NCBI GenBank assembly: GCA_020631105.1
Contig: JAHDHW010000036.1
Location: 1 to 37,367, forward strand
From: Saprospiraceae bacterium
GTDB taxonomy: Bacteria; Bacteroidota; Bacteroidia; Chitinophagales; Saprospiraceae
DNA length: 37,367 bases
Direction: 5' to 3'
Of the stretch, positions 26,577 to 33,539 are shown in pieces. A program made the position numbers and the translations under genes. How positions within the stretch are numbered: position 1 is the stretch's first letter; the number at the start of each line of letters is the position of its first letter. Under the pieces are notes generated by a model, which did not search any database, had not been told where the DNA came from, and worked only from the letters and a program-made list of their open reading frames with translations.

Positions 26577-27812
26577 ATGGAAAAATTATTAAAATCTCTT
26601 ATTGTTCTTATTGTTCTAGTGGTTATTTCATCATGTGGAACACGTCAAAATGGTCAATTGGTGGGAGTACTAGATCGACCATCTTGGAAAGGTATTAACC
26701 CATACGGTATGGTTTATGTTCCTTCCGGAACTTTGCACATCGGTCCAAGTGATCAGGATGTTGCAAATACTTTTGTACAAAGACCTAAAACTATCTCTAT
26801 CCAGGGTTTCTACATGGATGATACAGAGATTACTAACAACGAGTATCGTCAATTCGTATACTGGGTCAAAGATTCTATCGCTCATACAATGCTAGATCAC
26901 ATCTACGAAGATGATCTGGGCAATGAATATGTCGACTGGGATTATGAAATTGACTGGACTGACGAAACATTAGAAGACATGTTTTATCAGGGAGACGATA
27001 AGTTCGCTGGTAAAACAGAGATTGACGTTGAACAACTTCAGTATGAATTCCAATGGTATGATTGGCAAAAAGCAGCTCACGACAAAAATTCTAGCCGTAC
27101 TGCACATATTAAGCGAGAAACGGTTAAAATTTACCCTGACACTTTAGTTTGGATTCGTGATTTTGCTTACTCATATAACGAGCCAATGACTCGTAACTAC
27201 TTCTGGCACCCTGCTTTCGATGATTATCCGGTAGTTGGTGTTTCTTGGGAAATGGCTAATGCTTTTAGTTATTGGAGAACTAAACTGTGGAACTCTTACC
27301 AAGCAGAAAATGGTATCAACTCAGAAGACTTCCGTCTTCCGACAGAGCACGAATGGGAATATGCAGCACGTGGTGGTCACGATATGGCTCCTTTCCCATG
27401 GGGTGGATACTACATCCGAAATGCTAAAGGATGTTTATTAGCGAACTTCAAACCTGGTCGTGGTAACTACCCAGAAGATGGTGGTTTGTATACTGTAAAA
27501 GCAGATGCTTACTTCCCGAATGACTACGGTTTATATAATATGGCAGGTAATGTTGCAGAATGGACTTCTTCAGCTTATCACGAAAATGCTTACTCTTTCT
27601 TACATGATTTGAACCCTGATATGCGTTATGATGCTGCTGATGATGAATCTGAAGCACAAAAACGTAAAGTTCTTCGTGGAGGATCTTGGAAAGATATTAT
27701 GTTCTTCCTTCAAACAGGAACACGTCACTGGGAGTATCAAGATACTACAAAATCCTATGTAGGATTCCGTAATGCACTTACATTCTTAGGTCGCTCAGTA
27801 AACGACTTCTAA
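26577..27812 (+). CDS. gldK: Type IX secretion / gliding motility lipoprotein GldK (PorK)
   Basis: 411 residues from ATG 26577 (the frame opens at an upstream TTG 26535, but only the ATG puts the lipoprotein signal at the N terminus: LIVLVVISSC, Cys20). GldK is an outer membrane lipoprotein that forms the periplasmic T9SS ring with GldN. The body is a formylglycine-enzyme-like (FGE-sulfatase) fold: MVYVPSGTLHIGPSDQDV, GFYMDDTEITNNEYRQFV, YPVVGVSWEMANAFSYW, DFRLPTEHEWEYAARGG, YGLYNMAGNVAEWTSSAY and VLRGGSWKD. In GldK this fold is structural, not catalytic. Codon use favours CGT, GGT and GCT, consistent with high expression. Confidence 0.96.
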   Translation: MEKLLKSLIVLIVLVVISSCGTRQNGQLVGVLDRPSWKGINPYGMVYVPSGTLHIGPSDQDVANTFVQRPKTISIQGFYMDDTEITNNEYRQFVYWVKDSIAHTMLDHIYEDDLGNEYVDWDYEIDWTDETLEDMFYQGDDKFAGKTEIDVEQLQYEFQWYDWQKAAHDKNSSRTAHIKRETVKIYPDTLVWIRDFAYSYNEPMTRNYFWHPAFDDYPVVGVSWEMANAFSYWRTKLWNSYQAENGINSEDFRLPTEHEWEYAARGGHDMAPFPWGGYYIRNAKGCLLANFKPGRGNYPEDGGLYTVKADAYFPNDYGLYNMAGNVAEWTSSAYHENAYSFLHDLNPDMRYDAADDESEAQKRKVLRGGSWKDIMFFLQTGTRHWEYQDTTKSYVGFRNALTFLGRSVNDF

Positions 27813-27823
27813 GGAAAAATAAA

Positions 27824-27871
27824 ATTTAACTAAAAGGTATGTGTAACTTTACTCATACCTTTTAGTTAAAT
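27824..27871 (+). other. Perfect 18-bp stem-loop between gldK and gldL
   Basis: Left arm 27824-27841 (core TTTAACTAAAAGGTATG) pairs perfectly with right arm 27854-27871 (CATACCTTTTAGTTAAA) around a 12-nt loop. It begins 11 bp after the gldK stop. No T-run follows on the plus strand, so it is not a classical terminator of gldK. An mRNA-stabilising or processing hairpin, or partial attenuation, is more likely. Confidence 0.75.
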
Positions 27872-27948
27872 AAGTATAAAGGCTTATCGATCAGACCCTT
27901 ACCCACCTGAAAATATTTTAATCAACTAAGTGTTACTTTTTACCGAAC

Positions 27949-27992
27949 GGGCGTTATGCCCACGGGATTACTTTATAAATAACCCTGTTTAA
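27949..27992 (+). promoter_or_regulatory. Small GC hairpin and shared motif upstream of gldL
   Basis: GGGC-gttat-GCCC (27949-27961) is a 4-bp GC hairpin. It is followed by TAAATAACCCTGTTTAA (27976-27992), which matches the motif upstream of porP at 16 of 17 positions. The motif ends 34 bp before the gldL ATG. The remainder of the 214-bp gldK-gldL gap is AT-rich with no open frame. Confidence 0.45.
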
Positions 27993-28026
27993 TTTTAATT
28001 TTAACTAACCTATTAAATATTTTACA

Positions 28027-28614
28027 ATGAGTTTCGTAAAAGCAAAATGGTTCAAATACCTTAAAAACTTACTAATTGGTGTTGGTGCAGCTGTCGTACT
28101 AATGGGAGCCCTTTTTAAGTTGGAAAGTCTTCCAGGAGCAAGTACAATGTTGACCGTCGGTCTTGTAATTGAGGCGTTTATTTTCTTATTCTTAGGTATT
28201 ATCGGACCAGATAAGGACTATTACTGGGAAAAACTATATCCAGGTTTGGATGATTATCACTCTCGAATTGCTCCGTTAACGGAAGGTGCTGTTGGAGAAT
28301 CTACTCCAGGTCTTAACGGTGAAATCGTTGAGCAACAACTAGGAGGAATGTTATCAGAGCTTCAGACTATGTCAAGTTCTTTAGGTTCACTAAAAGCTTT
28401 ACAGGAAGTTGATTTCTCTGGAACTGGAGAGCAATTAAAGACTATGTCTAATTTCTATACTCGTATGAACGAGGCAATGGCTAATTTGAATGATTCTTTA
28501 GAAGATACTGCAAAATATAAAGATCAATTGCAGGCATTGAACCAGAATCTTGGCTCATTGAACTCTGTATATGGCAACGTACTTTCTGCGATGTCTAATA
28601 TCGGAAACAAATAG
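28027..28614 (+). CDS. gldL: Type IX secretion motor protein GldL (PorL)
   Basis: 195 residues. GldL is the inner membrane stator of the proton-driven T9SS/gliding motor and forms a pentamer around a GldM dimer. Two transmembrane helices are visible at about 12-31 (LKNLLIGVGAAVVLMGALF) and 40-60 (TMLTVGLVIEAFIFLFLGII). The second carries Glu49, the position of the membrane glutamate essential for proton flow in studied GldL proteins. The conserved GPDKDYYWEKLYPGLDDY follows, then a cytoplasmic helical tail (about 95-195) rich in Leu, Gln, Ser and Asn. It starts 214 bp after gldK and is 65 bp from gldM. Confidence 0.96.
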   Translation: MSFVKAKWFKYLKNLLIGVGAAVVLMGALFKLESLPGASTMLTVGLVIEAFIFLFLGIIGPDKDYYWEKLYPGLDDYHSRIAPLTEGAVGESTPGLNGEIVEQQLGGMLSELQTMSSSLGSLKALQEVDFSGTGEQLKTMSNFYTRMNEAMANLNDSLEDTAKYKDQLQALNQNLGSLNSVYGNVLSAMSNIGNK

Positions 28615-28643
28615 TAATTAGAATCCTATTTTGAGAACCTTAG

Positions 28644-28665
28644 TCTAAACAATTGTTTAGATTTT
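28644..28665 (+). other. Palindrome with T-run between gldL and gldM
   Basis: TCTAAACAATTGTTTAGA (28644-28661) is a perfect 18-bp palindrome followed by TTTT. As RNA it can form a 7-bp stem with an AATT loop, a weak terminator or attenuator shape 15 bp before gldM. As DNA it could be a protein-binding site. Confidence 0.6.
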
Positions 28666-28679
28666 AAATAAAGAGCAAT

Positions 28680-30335
28680 ATGTCAATTCCTAAGGAACCG
28701 CGGCAGTTGATGATTAACCTGATGTACCTGGTACTCACGGCACTGCTTGCACTTAATGTTTCTGCAGAGGTAATGAACGCTTTCAAAGTTATCGATGATA
28801 GTTTGGTTGCCTCTAATACAACTACTGACAAAGCACTTGATGAACAACAAGCTGCTTTGAACAATCTTCTTCAAGAAGAATCAAAAGCTAAATTCAAGCC
28901 TCTTGGTGAGGGTGTATCTGCTATTCGAGCAGAAGTAAAAGCTTTTAATGCTTATGTAGAAGAAATCAAAGACCAATTGGTCGACCTTTCTGGTGATAAG
29001 AATGGTGTTAACGATGACGGAGATTATATGTATCCGGACAATCCAGCCAAACGTATCCCTAAAGGTAAAAAGAACAAAGATGTGACGACTCGTTACCTTG
29101 TACTTGAGGGTAAAGGAACCGAGTTAGAAACAAAAGTTCGGGAGACTACTGATAAATTAGTAGAAATCTATTCTAATACAATTTCTCAACCTGAAAATGC
29201 GAAGGCATTTGGTTTCAGAAAACCTAACGGTGCTGTTGATGAGGAGGCTGTACAAAAGAATATTGATGCTTTCCGTTCAAATATTTCTTTGAAAATCGAT
29301 GATAACTGGCAAGAAGTTGCTGGTGAAGACAAGAAAAGCTGGGCAGAGTTTCGTTTTAAGCAAATGCCAGTAATTTCTACGCTACCATTATTAACGAAAT
29401 TTCAGACTGATGCTAAGAACGCAGAAGCGTTAGCAGTTGGTAAACTTTCGGAGTTAGCTGGTGGTAAAGAGATCGTCTTTAACCAATTCTTCCCGGTAAT
29501 TAATGCTAAAAAAGCATACGTAATTAAAGGTGAGCCATTTGAAGCAGAGATTTCTCTTGGAGCATATAGCTCTGATATCCCTGCTGCAAACATTAACCTT
29601 ACTGTTGACGGTAAACGTTTACCAGTAGGTAATGATGGTAAAGCTTCGTATAAAGTGAACACAAGTTCTACGGGTACGAAGACAATCAACCTTTCTGCAA
29701 GAGTTACGAATCCATTAACTATGGAGGTTTCTGATGCGAAATCTACTTATCAATATGAAGTAGGTGTACGTTCAGCGACTGTAGCTGCAGAAAAAATGAA
29801 TGTATTCTACATTGGAGTAGAGAATCCTGTATCTGTTGTTGTTGCGGGAGCGAGTAGTAATGAAATTAAAGTTAGCGGATCAGGAGTAAATATTCGTAAG
29901 TCAGGAGGTAGTTATATTGCCACTGGTGATCGTCCTGGTGAAGCTACTGTAACAGTATCAGGTGGTGGACTTCCAGCAACACCGTTTAAATTCCGTGTAA
30001 AGAGAATTCCTGACCCGGTTGCTCGTTTGAGTAAGAGCCAAGGTGGCGCAATGGGTACTGGAGAGTTCAAAGCACAGGGTGGTGTAGGAGCATTCTTAGA
30101 TAACTTTGATTTCGACGCAACATGTAAAATTCAGGGATATACCCTAACTTACGTGGCCAAGCGTCAGGATCCTGTAGAATCTGTTAATCCAGGTCCTCGT
30201 TACAGCGACAAGTCAAACCGTCTTGTTAGCAAAGCGAAACCAGGTGACATTTACTACTTTGATAATGTAAAAGCACGTTGTCCAGGTGATAAAGCTGGAC
30301 GTACCATCAACTCAATGGTATTTAAAATTAAATAA
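28680..30335 (+). CDS. gldM: Type IX secretion motor/shaft protein GldM (PorM)
   Basis: 551 residues. GldM is the rotor-like shaft: one inner membrane helix (about 10-29, LMINLMYLVLTALLALNVSA) and a long periplasmic part of four domains reaching the GldK/GldN ring. The N terminus EPRQLMINLMYLVLTAL includes Arg8, matching the conserved N-terminal arginine thought to pair with the GldL glutamate. AEVMNAFKVIDDSL is the family's start of the periplasmic helical domain (to about 230). Beta domains follow (for example INLTVDGKRLPVGNDGKASY), then the C-terminal KVSGSGVNIRKSGG and SLSKSQGG-type PVARLSKSQGGAMGTGEFKA region. It is slightly longer than the roughly 515 residues usual for the family. Confidence 0.96.
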   Translation: MSIPKEPRQLMINLMYLVLTALLALNVSAEVMNAFKVIDDSLVASNTTTDKALDEQQAALNNLLQEESKAKFKPLGEGVSAIRAEVKAFNAYVEEIKDQLVDLSGDKNGVNDDGDYMYPDNPAKRIPKGKKNKDVTTRYLVLEGKGTELETKVRETTDKLVEIYSNTISQPENAKAFGFRKPNGAVDEEAVQKNIDAFRSNISLKIDDNWQEVAGEDKKSWAEFRFKQMPVISTLPLLTKFQTDAKNAEALAVGKLSELAGGKEIVFNQFFPVINAKKAYVIKGEPFEAEISLGAYSSDIPAANINLTVDGKRLPVGNDGKASYKVNTSSTGTKTINLSARVTNPLTMEVSDAKSTYQYEVGVRSATVAAEKMNVFYIGVENPVSVVVAGASSNEIKVSGSGVNIRKSGGSYIATGDRPGEATVTVSGGGLPATPFKFRVKRIPDPVARLSKSQGGAMGTGEFKAQGGVGAFLDNFDFDATCKIQGYTLTYVAKRQDPVESVNPGPRYSDKSNRLVSKAKPGDIYYFDNVKARCPGDKAGRTINSMVFKIK

Positions 30336-30337
30336 AG

Positions 30338-30386
30338 TTGCAGGATCAGGCGCTATTTGGAACCATTTTAGCGTTTGATCCTACAA
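30338..30386 (+). other. Long stem-loop between gldM and gldN
   Basis: Arms 30338-30355 and 30369-30386 form a 17-pair stem with one C/A mismatch and two G-U pairs (core AGGATCAGGCGCTA / TAGCGTTTGATCCT) around a 13-nt loop. It starts 3 bp after the gldM stop. No T-run follows. The G-U pairs mean it folds better as plus-strand RNA than as minus-strand RNA. Confidence 0.7.
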
Positions 30387-30423
30387 TGGAACTACACTTA
30401 ACTTATTTAAACTAATTTGAGTC

Positions 30424-31287
30424 ATGAAGATCGTTTTGAAAATTCTTACACTTTGTTTACTCAGTATTTTTACAACTAATATTGCTTTCGCGCAAGTACC
30501 GGAGGCTGTAAAAACTGAATCCAGTGAGCCCGATGAGGATGGACCATTAGATGATATCGTTGATAAACGTATCATTGAGGACCGCAGGGTATTACCTTAT
30601 CAACCTTTACGGGAAGCAGATATTTTCTGGGAAAAGCGGATTTGGCGAGTAATCGACATTCGTGAGAAAATGAATCTTCCTTTTGCTTATCCGGAGCGTC
30701 GGTTCTTTTCCATTTTAATGGATGCTACATCCAATGGTGATGTTACAGCATATAGCACCGAAGATGATAAGTTTTCGAATAAGCTACTACCGGAAGAGAT
30801 TCAATCGATTGGATCTTCGACTGATACTATTACAACCTTTGATCCGGAGACCTACGAGGAAACCATCAAAGTAGTTAGTAATGATATCAATCCTGATGAT
30901 GTTAAGCGATTCCGTGTAAAAGAAGTTTGGTTCTTCGATGAAGAAACTTCTACACTTCAGGTTAGAATTTTAGGAATTGCTCCATTATTGGATGTATATG
31001 ACGATAATGATAACTTCAAGTTTGAAAAGCCTTTATTTTGGGTTTATTATCCAGAATGTCGTGAAATCCTTGCTCGTGAGCAGGTATTTAACGTAGGTAA
31101 TGATGCGAGCCCAACTACTTGGGAAGATCTTTTGGAGATGCGCTACTTTGCGAGTTACATCTACAAACAATCAAATGTAAGAAATGATCGTCTTCAGGAT
31201 TATCTTTCTGGTATCGATATCTTACTTGAAGCAGATAAGATTAAGAAATCAATCTTCAACTTTGAACACGATCTTTGGTCGTACTAA
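30424..31287 (+). CDS. gldN: Type IX secretion periplasmic ring protein GldN (PorN)
   Basis: 287 residues with a signal peptide (VLKILTLCLLSIFTTNIAFA, cut before QVPEAV). GldN is the periplasmic partner of GldK in the T9SS ring. Family blocks are visible: DDIVDKRIIEDRRVLPYQPLREADIFWEKRIWRVIDIREKMN, PFAYPERRFFSILMDA, DVKRFRVKEVWFFDEETS and FWVYYPECREILAREQVFN. It ends FNFEHDLWSY. It follows gldM after 88 bp that contain a hairpin, and a strong terminator closes the operon. Confidence 0.96.
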   Translation: MKIVLKILTLCLLSIFTTNIAFAQVPEAVKTESSEPDEDGPLDDIVDKRIIEDRRVLPYQPLREADIFWEKRIWRVIDIREKMNLPFAYPERRFFSILMDATSNGDVTAYSTEDDKFSNKLLPEEIQSIGSSTDTITTFDPETYEETIKVVSNDINPDDVKRFRVKEVWFFDEETSTLQVRILGIAPLLDVYDDNDNFKFEKPLFWVYYPECREILAREQVFNVGNDASPTTWEDLLEMRYFASYIYKQSNVRNDRLQDYLSGIDILLEADKIKKSIFNFEHDLWSY

Positions 31288-31305
31288 ACGAAGCTCAAAA
31301 AATAT

Positions 31306-31340
31306 AAAAGCCACGGTGATACATTCATCGTGGCTTTTTT
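31306..31340. terminator. Terminator of the gldKLMN operon
   Basis: A 14-bp stem (AAAAGCCACGGTGA with TCATCGTGGCTTTT, one G-U pair) with a 5-nt loop and a T6 tail at 31335-31340. An A-rich left flank provides a U-tail on the minus strand as well, so it probably also ends the convergent helicase transcript. Confidence 0.9.
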
Positions 31341-31367
31341 GTTTTATATCAAGTGGAAGTAATCATC

Positions 31368-33269
31368 CTAGCTGGTACGTATATATTCCCAGGCACTCTG
31401 ATACAGCCCTTTTTGATCCGCATACTCCAGAAAGCTGCTATAGAAAGCATCTCCTCCGATGGTAGCACTATCGCCAATGATAATTAATTTTTTCTTTGCT
31501 CTGGTCATCGCTACGTTCATACGCCGATAATCTTTCAGAAAGCCAATATCGCCTTTAGAATTAGAACGAACCAGTGAAATATACACGATATCACTTTCTT
31601 GCCCCTGAAATCCATCGATCGTGTCTACCCTTATTTTTAGTTCTTGAAGAGATTCATCCTCTTTTACAGCTGTTTTAATATATTCGACTTGCTCTCGATA
31701 AGGAGAAATAATAGCCAATTGTGGCTGCTCACCTTCTACAAAATAGCTTGTAAGCTGATATAAGTGTTCTCTGAGGATACTAAATTCATCCGGGTTAAAA
31801 CGACTTTGGAATTTAGGGTTTACCCGTTCATCAAAGCCGCAGCCCGCAGTATCAATAAAAACTAAACCGGGAGTGTCTCCAATATTAATGTTTGCATTTG
31901 CCTCATTTGCGACCAATGCATTTTGATAAAAATGTTGATTTGAGAATCCCATGATCGTTTTATTCATCCGATACTGCATGGTTAACAAGGTAATCATAGG
32001 AAGCCGTTCAATACTTTTCTCTATCAATGTTTTGTCCAATCCCATGGACTTTGCCTTCATAGATTTGATTGTCGGAGGAAGCTGGAGCGGATCGCCGGCC
32101 AGTATTACTTTAGAAGCTTTGAGGATAGGAATCCAGGTGGCGGGCTCCAGAGCTTGAGCCGCTTCGTCGATGATTGCTGTGCGGAATTTTATGGAGCTTA
32201 AAATTTTGTTCGAGGCACCTACTAAAGTAGCAGTAATCACATTTGAACTACTGAGGATCTGATCGATCAGTCGTTCTTCCAGATGGTTTGCCCAAGCGCT
32301 AAGTTCTTTGGCTTCTTGTAAAAGGTGACGGCGTTCATTACGTTCTTCGTGACCAAACTTACGTTTGAAGCGACGGGCATTTCGGCGATTTTCTGCAGCT
32401 TGTATTTTTACTTTTTTGATGTTTTTACTTTCCGGGTGAGCAGAAAGTTGGGCATCAATCGTATGTTGAATGAGGGATTCATCAACTCTGGAAATATTGC
32501 CAATTCTGGTAACTTTTAGTCCCTCCGCAGCAATCCTTTCTGTTAGTAAATCGACCGCTGTGTTACTGGGTGCAGTGACCAGGATATTCATCTCCCTTTT
32601 GGAGAGGAGTTTTATGGCTTGTACGAGGGTTGTTGTTTTGCCGGTTCCCGGAGGTCCATGAATAATTGCAACATCCTGGCTATTGAGGATTTGATTTGTT
32701 GCCTTATTCTGAAATTCGTTTAAAGTAGGAATATTAACAGGTATGTCAGAAGGTTGGAAAGAGTTTTCTTGTTTGCCTAAGAAAATATCTCTTAATTCAG
32801 CAAGTCGATTTCCTTTAGCCTCCATTACAGCTTTTAGCGCTTTTTCCATTTCCAGGTAAGTCCGCTCATCGAATAATAAATCGACTCCAAGCATACCAAC
32901 ACTTAACCAATCGGGGAGATCCCGACTGTTAAGTACAATTTTCATTTTATTCTTTTCCACAAAGTTGATCACACCCGTACGTTCAGGTTTGTGTACGCCT
33001 GGCTGACCGCAATAAAAATTGACTGTTTTTCCGGAGCGGAAATGATGAGGTTCATTACTTCCTTTATGTCTTTGAACGACTACGAAGGCGCGTTCTCCAT
33101 AAGTATAGCCTGAGCTTAATATTTCCAGCGGATTCCAGGTATAACCTTGTTTACGTTTTTCGTCAAGAGAAAGAGATTGGATACGATCTTTAAATCGTTC
33201 AAAATCTTGAGTTTTTTCCTCCTGGAGTGCGTCGAAAAGCTGCGAGAGTTCTTTGTCAATAGCAGACAT
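31368..33269 (-). CDS. UPF1/IGHMBP2-like SF1 DNA/RNA helicase
   Basis: 633 residues. It is a superfamily 1B helicase of the UPF1-like group. An N-terminal accessory domain (about 1-180, with a beta-barrel-like ERAFVVVQRHKGS stretch) precedes Walker A GPPGTGKT (205-212), motif Ia TAPSNTAVDLL, Walker B IIDEAAQALEP, motif III LAGDPLQLPPTI, MQYRMN, DTIDGFQGQESDIVYISLVRSN (motif V) and RRMNVAMTRAKKKLIIIGD (motif VI). All catalytic motifs are intact. Bacterial members are widespread, but their cellular role is poorly defined; RNA-DNA hybrid or RNA processing is an inference from eukaryotic relatives. It is convergent with gldN. Confidence 0.93.
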   Translation of the reverse strand: MSAIDKELSQLFDALQEEKTQDFERFKDRIQSLSLDEKRKQGYTWNPLEILSSGYTYGERAFVVVQRHKGSNEPHHFRSGKTVNFYCGQPGVHKPERTGVINFVEKNKMKIVLNSRDLPDWLSVGMLGVDLLFDERTYLEMEKALKAVMEAKGNRLAELRDIFLGKQENSFQPSDIPVNIPTLNEFQNKATNQILNSQDVAIIHGPPGTGKTTTLVQAIKLLSKREMNILVTAPSNTAVDLLTERIAAEGLKVTRIGNISRVDESLIQHTIDAQLSAHPESKNIKKVKIQAAENRRNARRFKRKFGHEERNERRHLLQEAKELSAWANHLEERLIDQILSSSNVITATLVGASNKILSSIKFRTAIIDEAAQALEPATWIPILKASKVILAGDPLQLPPTIKSMKAKSMGLDKTLIEKSIERLPMITLLTMQYRMNKTIMGFSNQHFYQNALVANEANANINIGDTPGLVFIDTAGCGFDERVNPKFQSRFNPDEFSILREHLYQLTSYFVEGEQPQLAIISPYREQVEYIKTAVKEDESLQELKIRVDTIDGFQGQESDIVYISLVRSNSKGDIGFLKDYRRMNVAMTRAKKKLIIIGDSATIGGDAFYSSFLEYADQKGLYQSAWEYIRTS

Positions 33270-33539
33270 ATAAGGGAATAGTATTTATTAGGCGTAAAAG
33301 TAATGAAGTTACTTTAGTATTAAGAATTTGATGTACTTATCACATAAATTAAGGCTTGTCAGATAGGATATAAAAGGGAGATTACTAAAGAGAAGTTTTT
33401 AGCTTTATCGGAATAGTTAACTGGCGTATAATATTAGTTGTGAATGAATGGATGAAAATTATAAAGCATACGAATAAACCAAGCTCTACAAAACTTCTCT
33501 GAATTACATTATATTTACTTCTCAAGAGTAAACTATACA

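Noticed and set aside
26577-27812. GldK as an active formylglycine-generating enzyme
   Set aside because: The FGE-like fold is typical of GldK/PorK, and the gene sits in the T9SS operon; there is no sulfatase nearby.
27945-27966. GGGCGTTATGCCC looks a little like the end of an integron attC site
   Set aside because: There is no integrase, no second matching box at attC spacing and no cassette structure; it is a small hairpin in the gldL leader.
33270-33539. Possible double-glycine leader peptide gene upstream of the C39 exporter
   Set aside because: No short ORF with a start, a GG-type cleavage site and a core peptide could be read on either strand.
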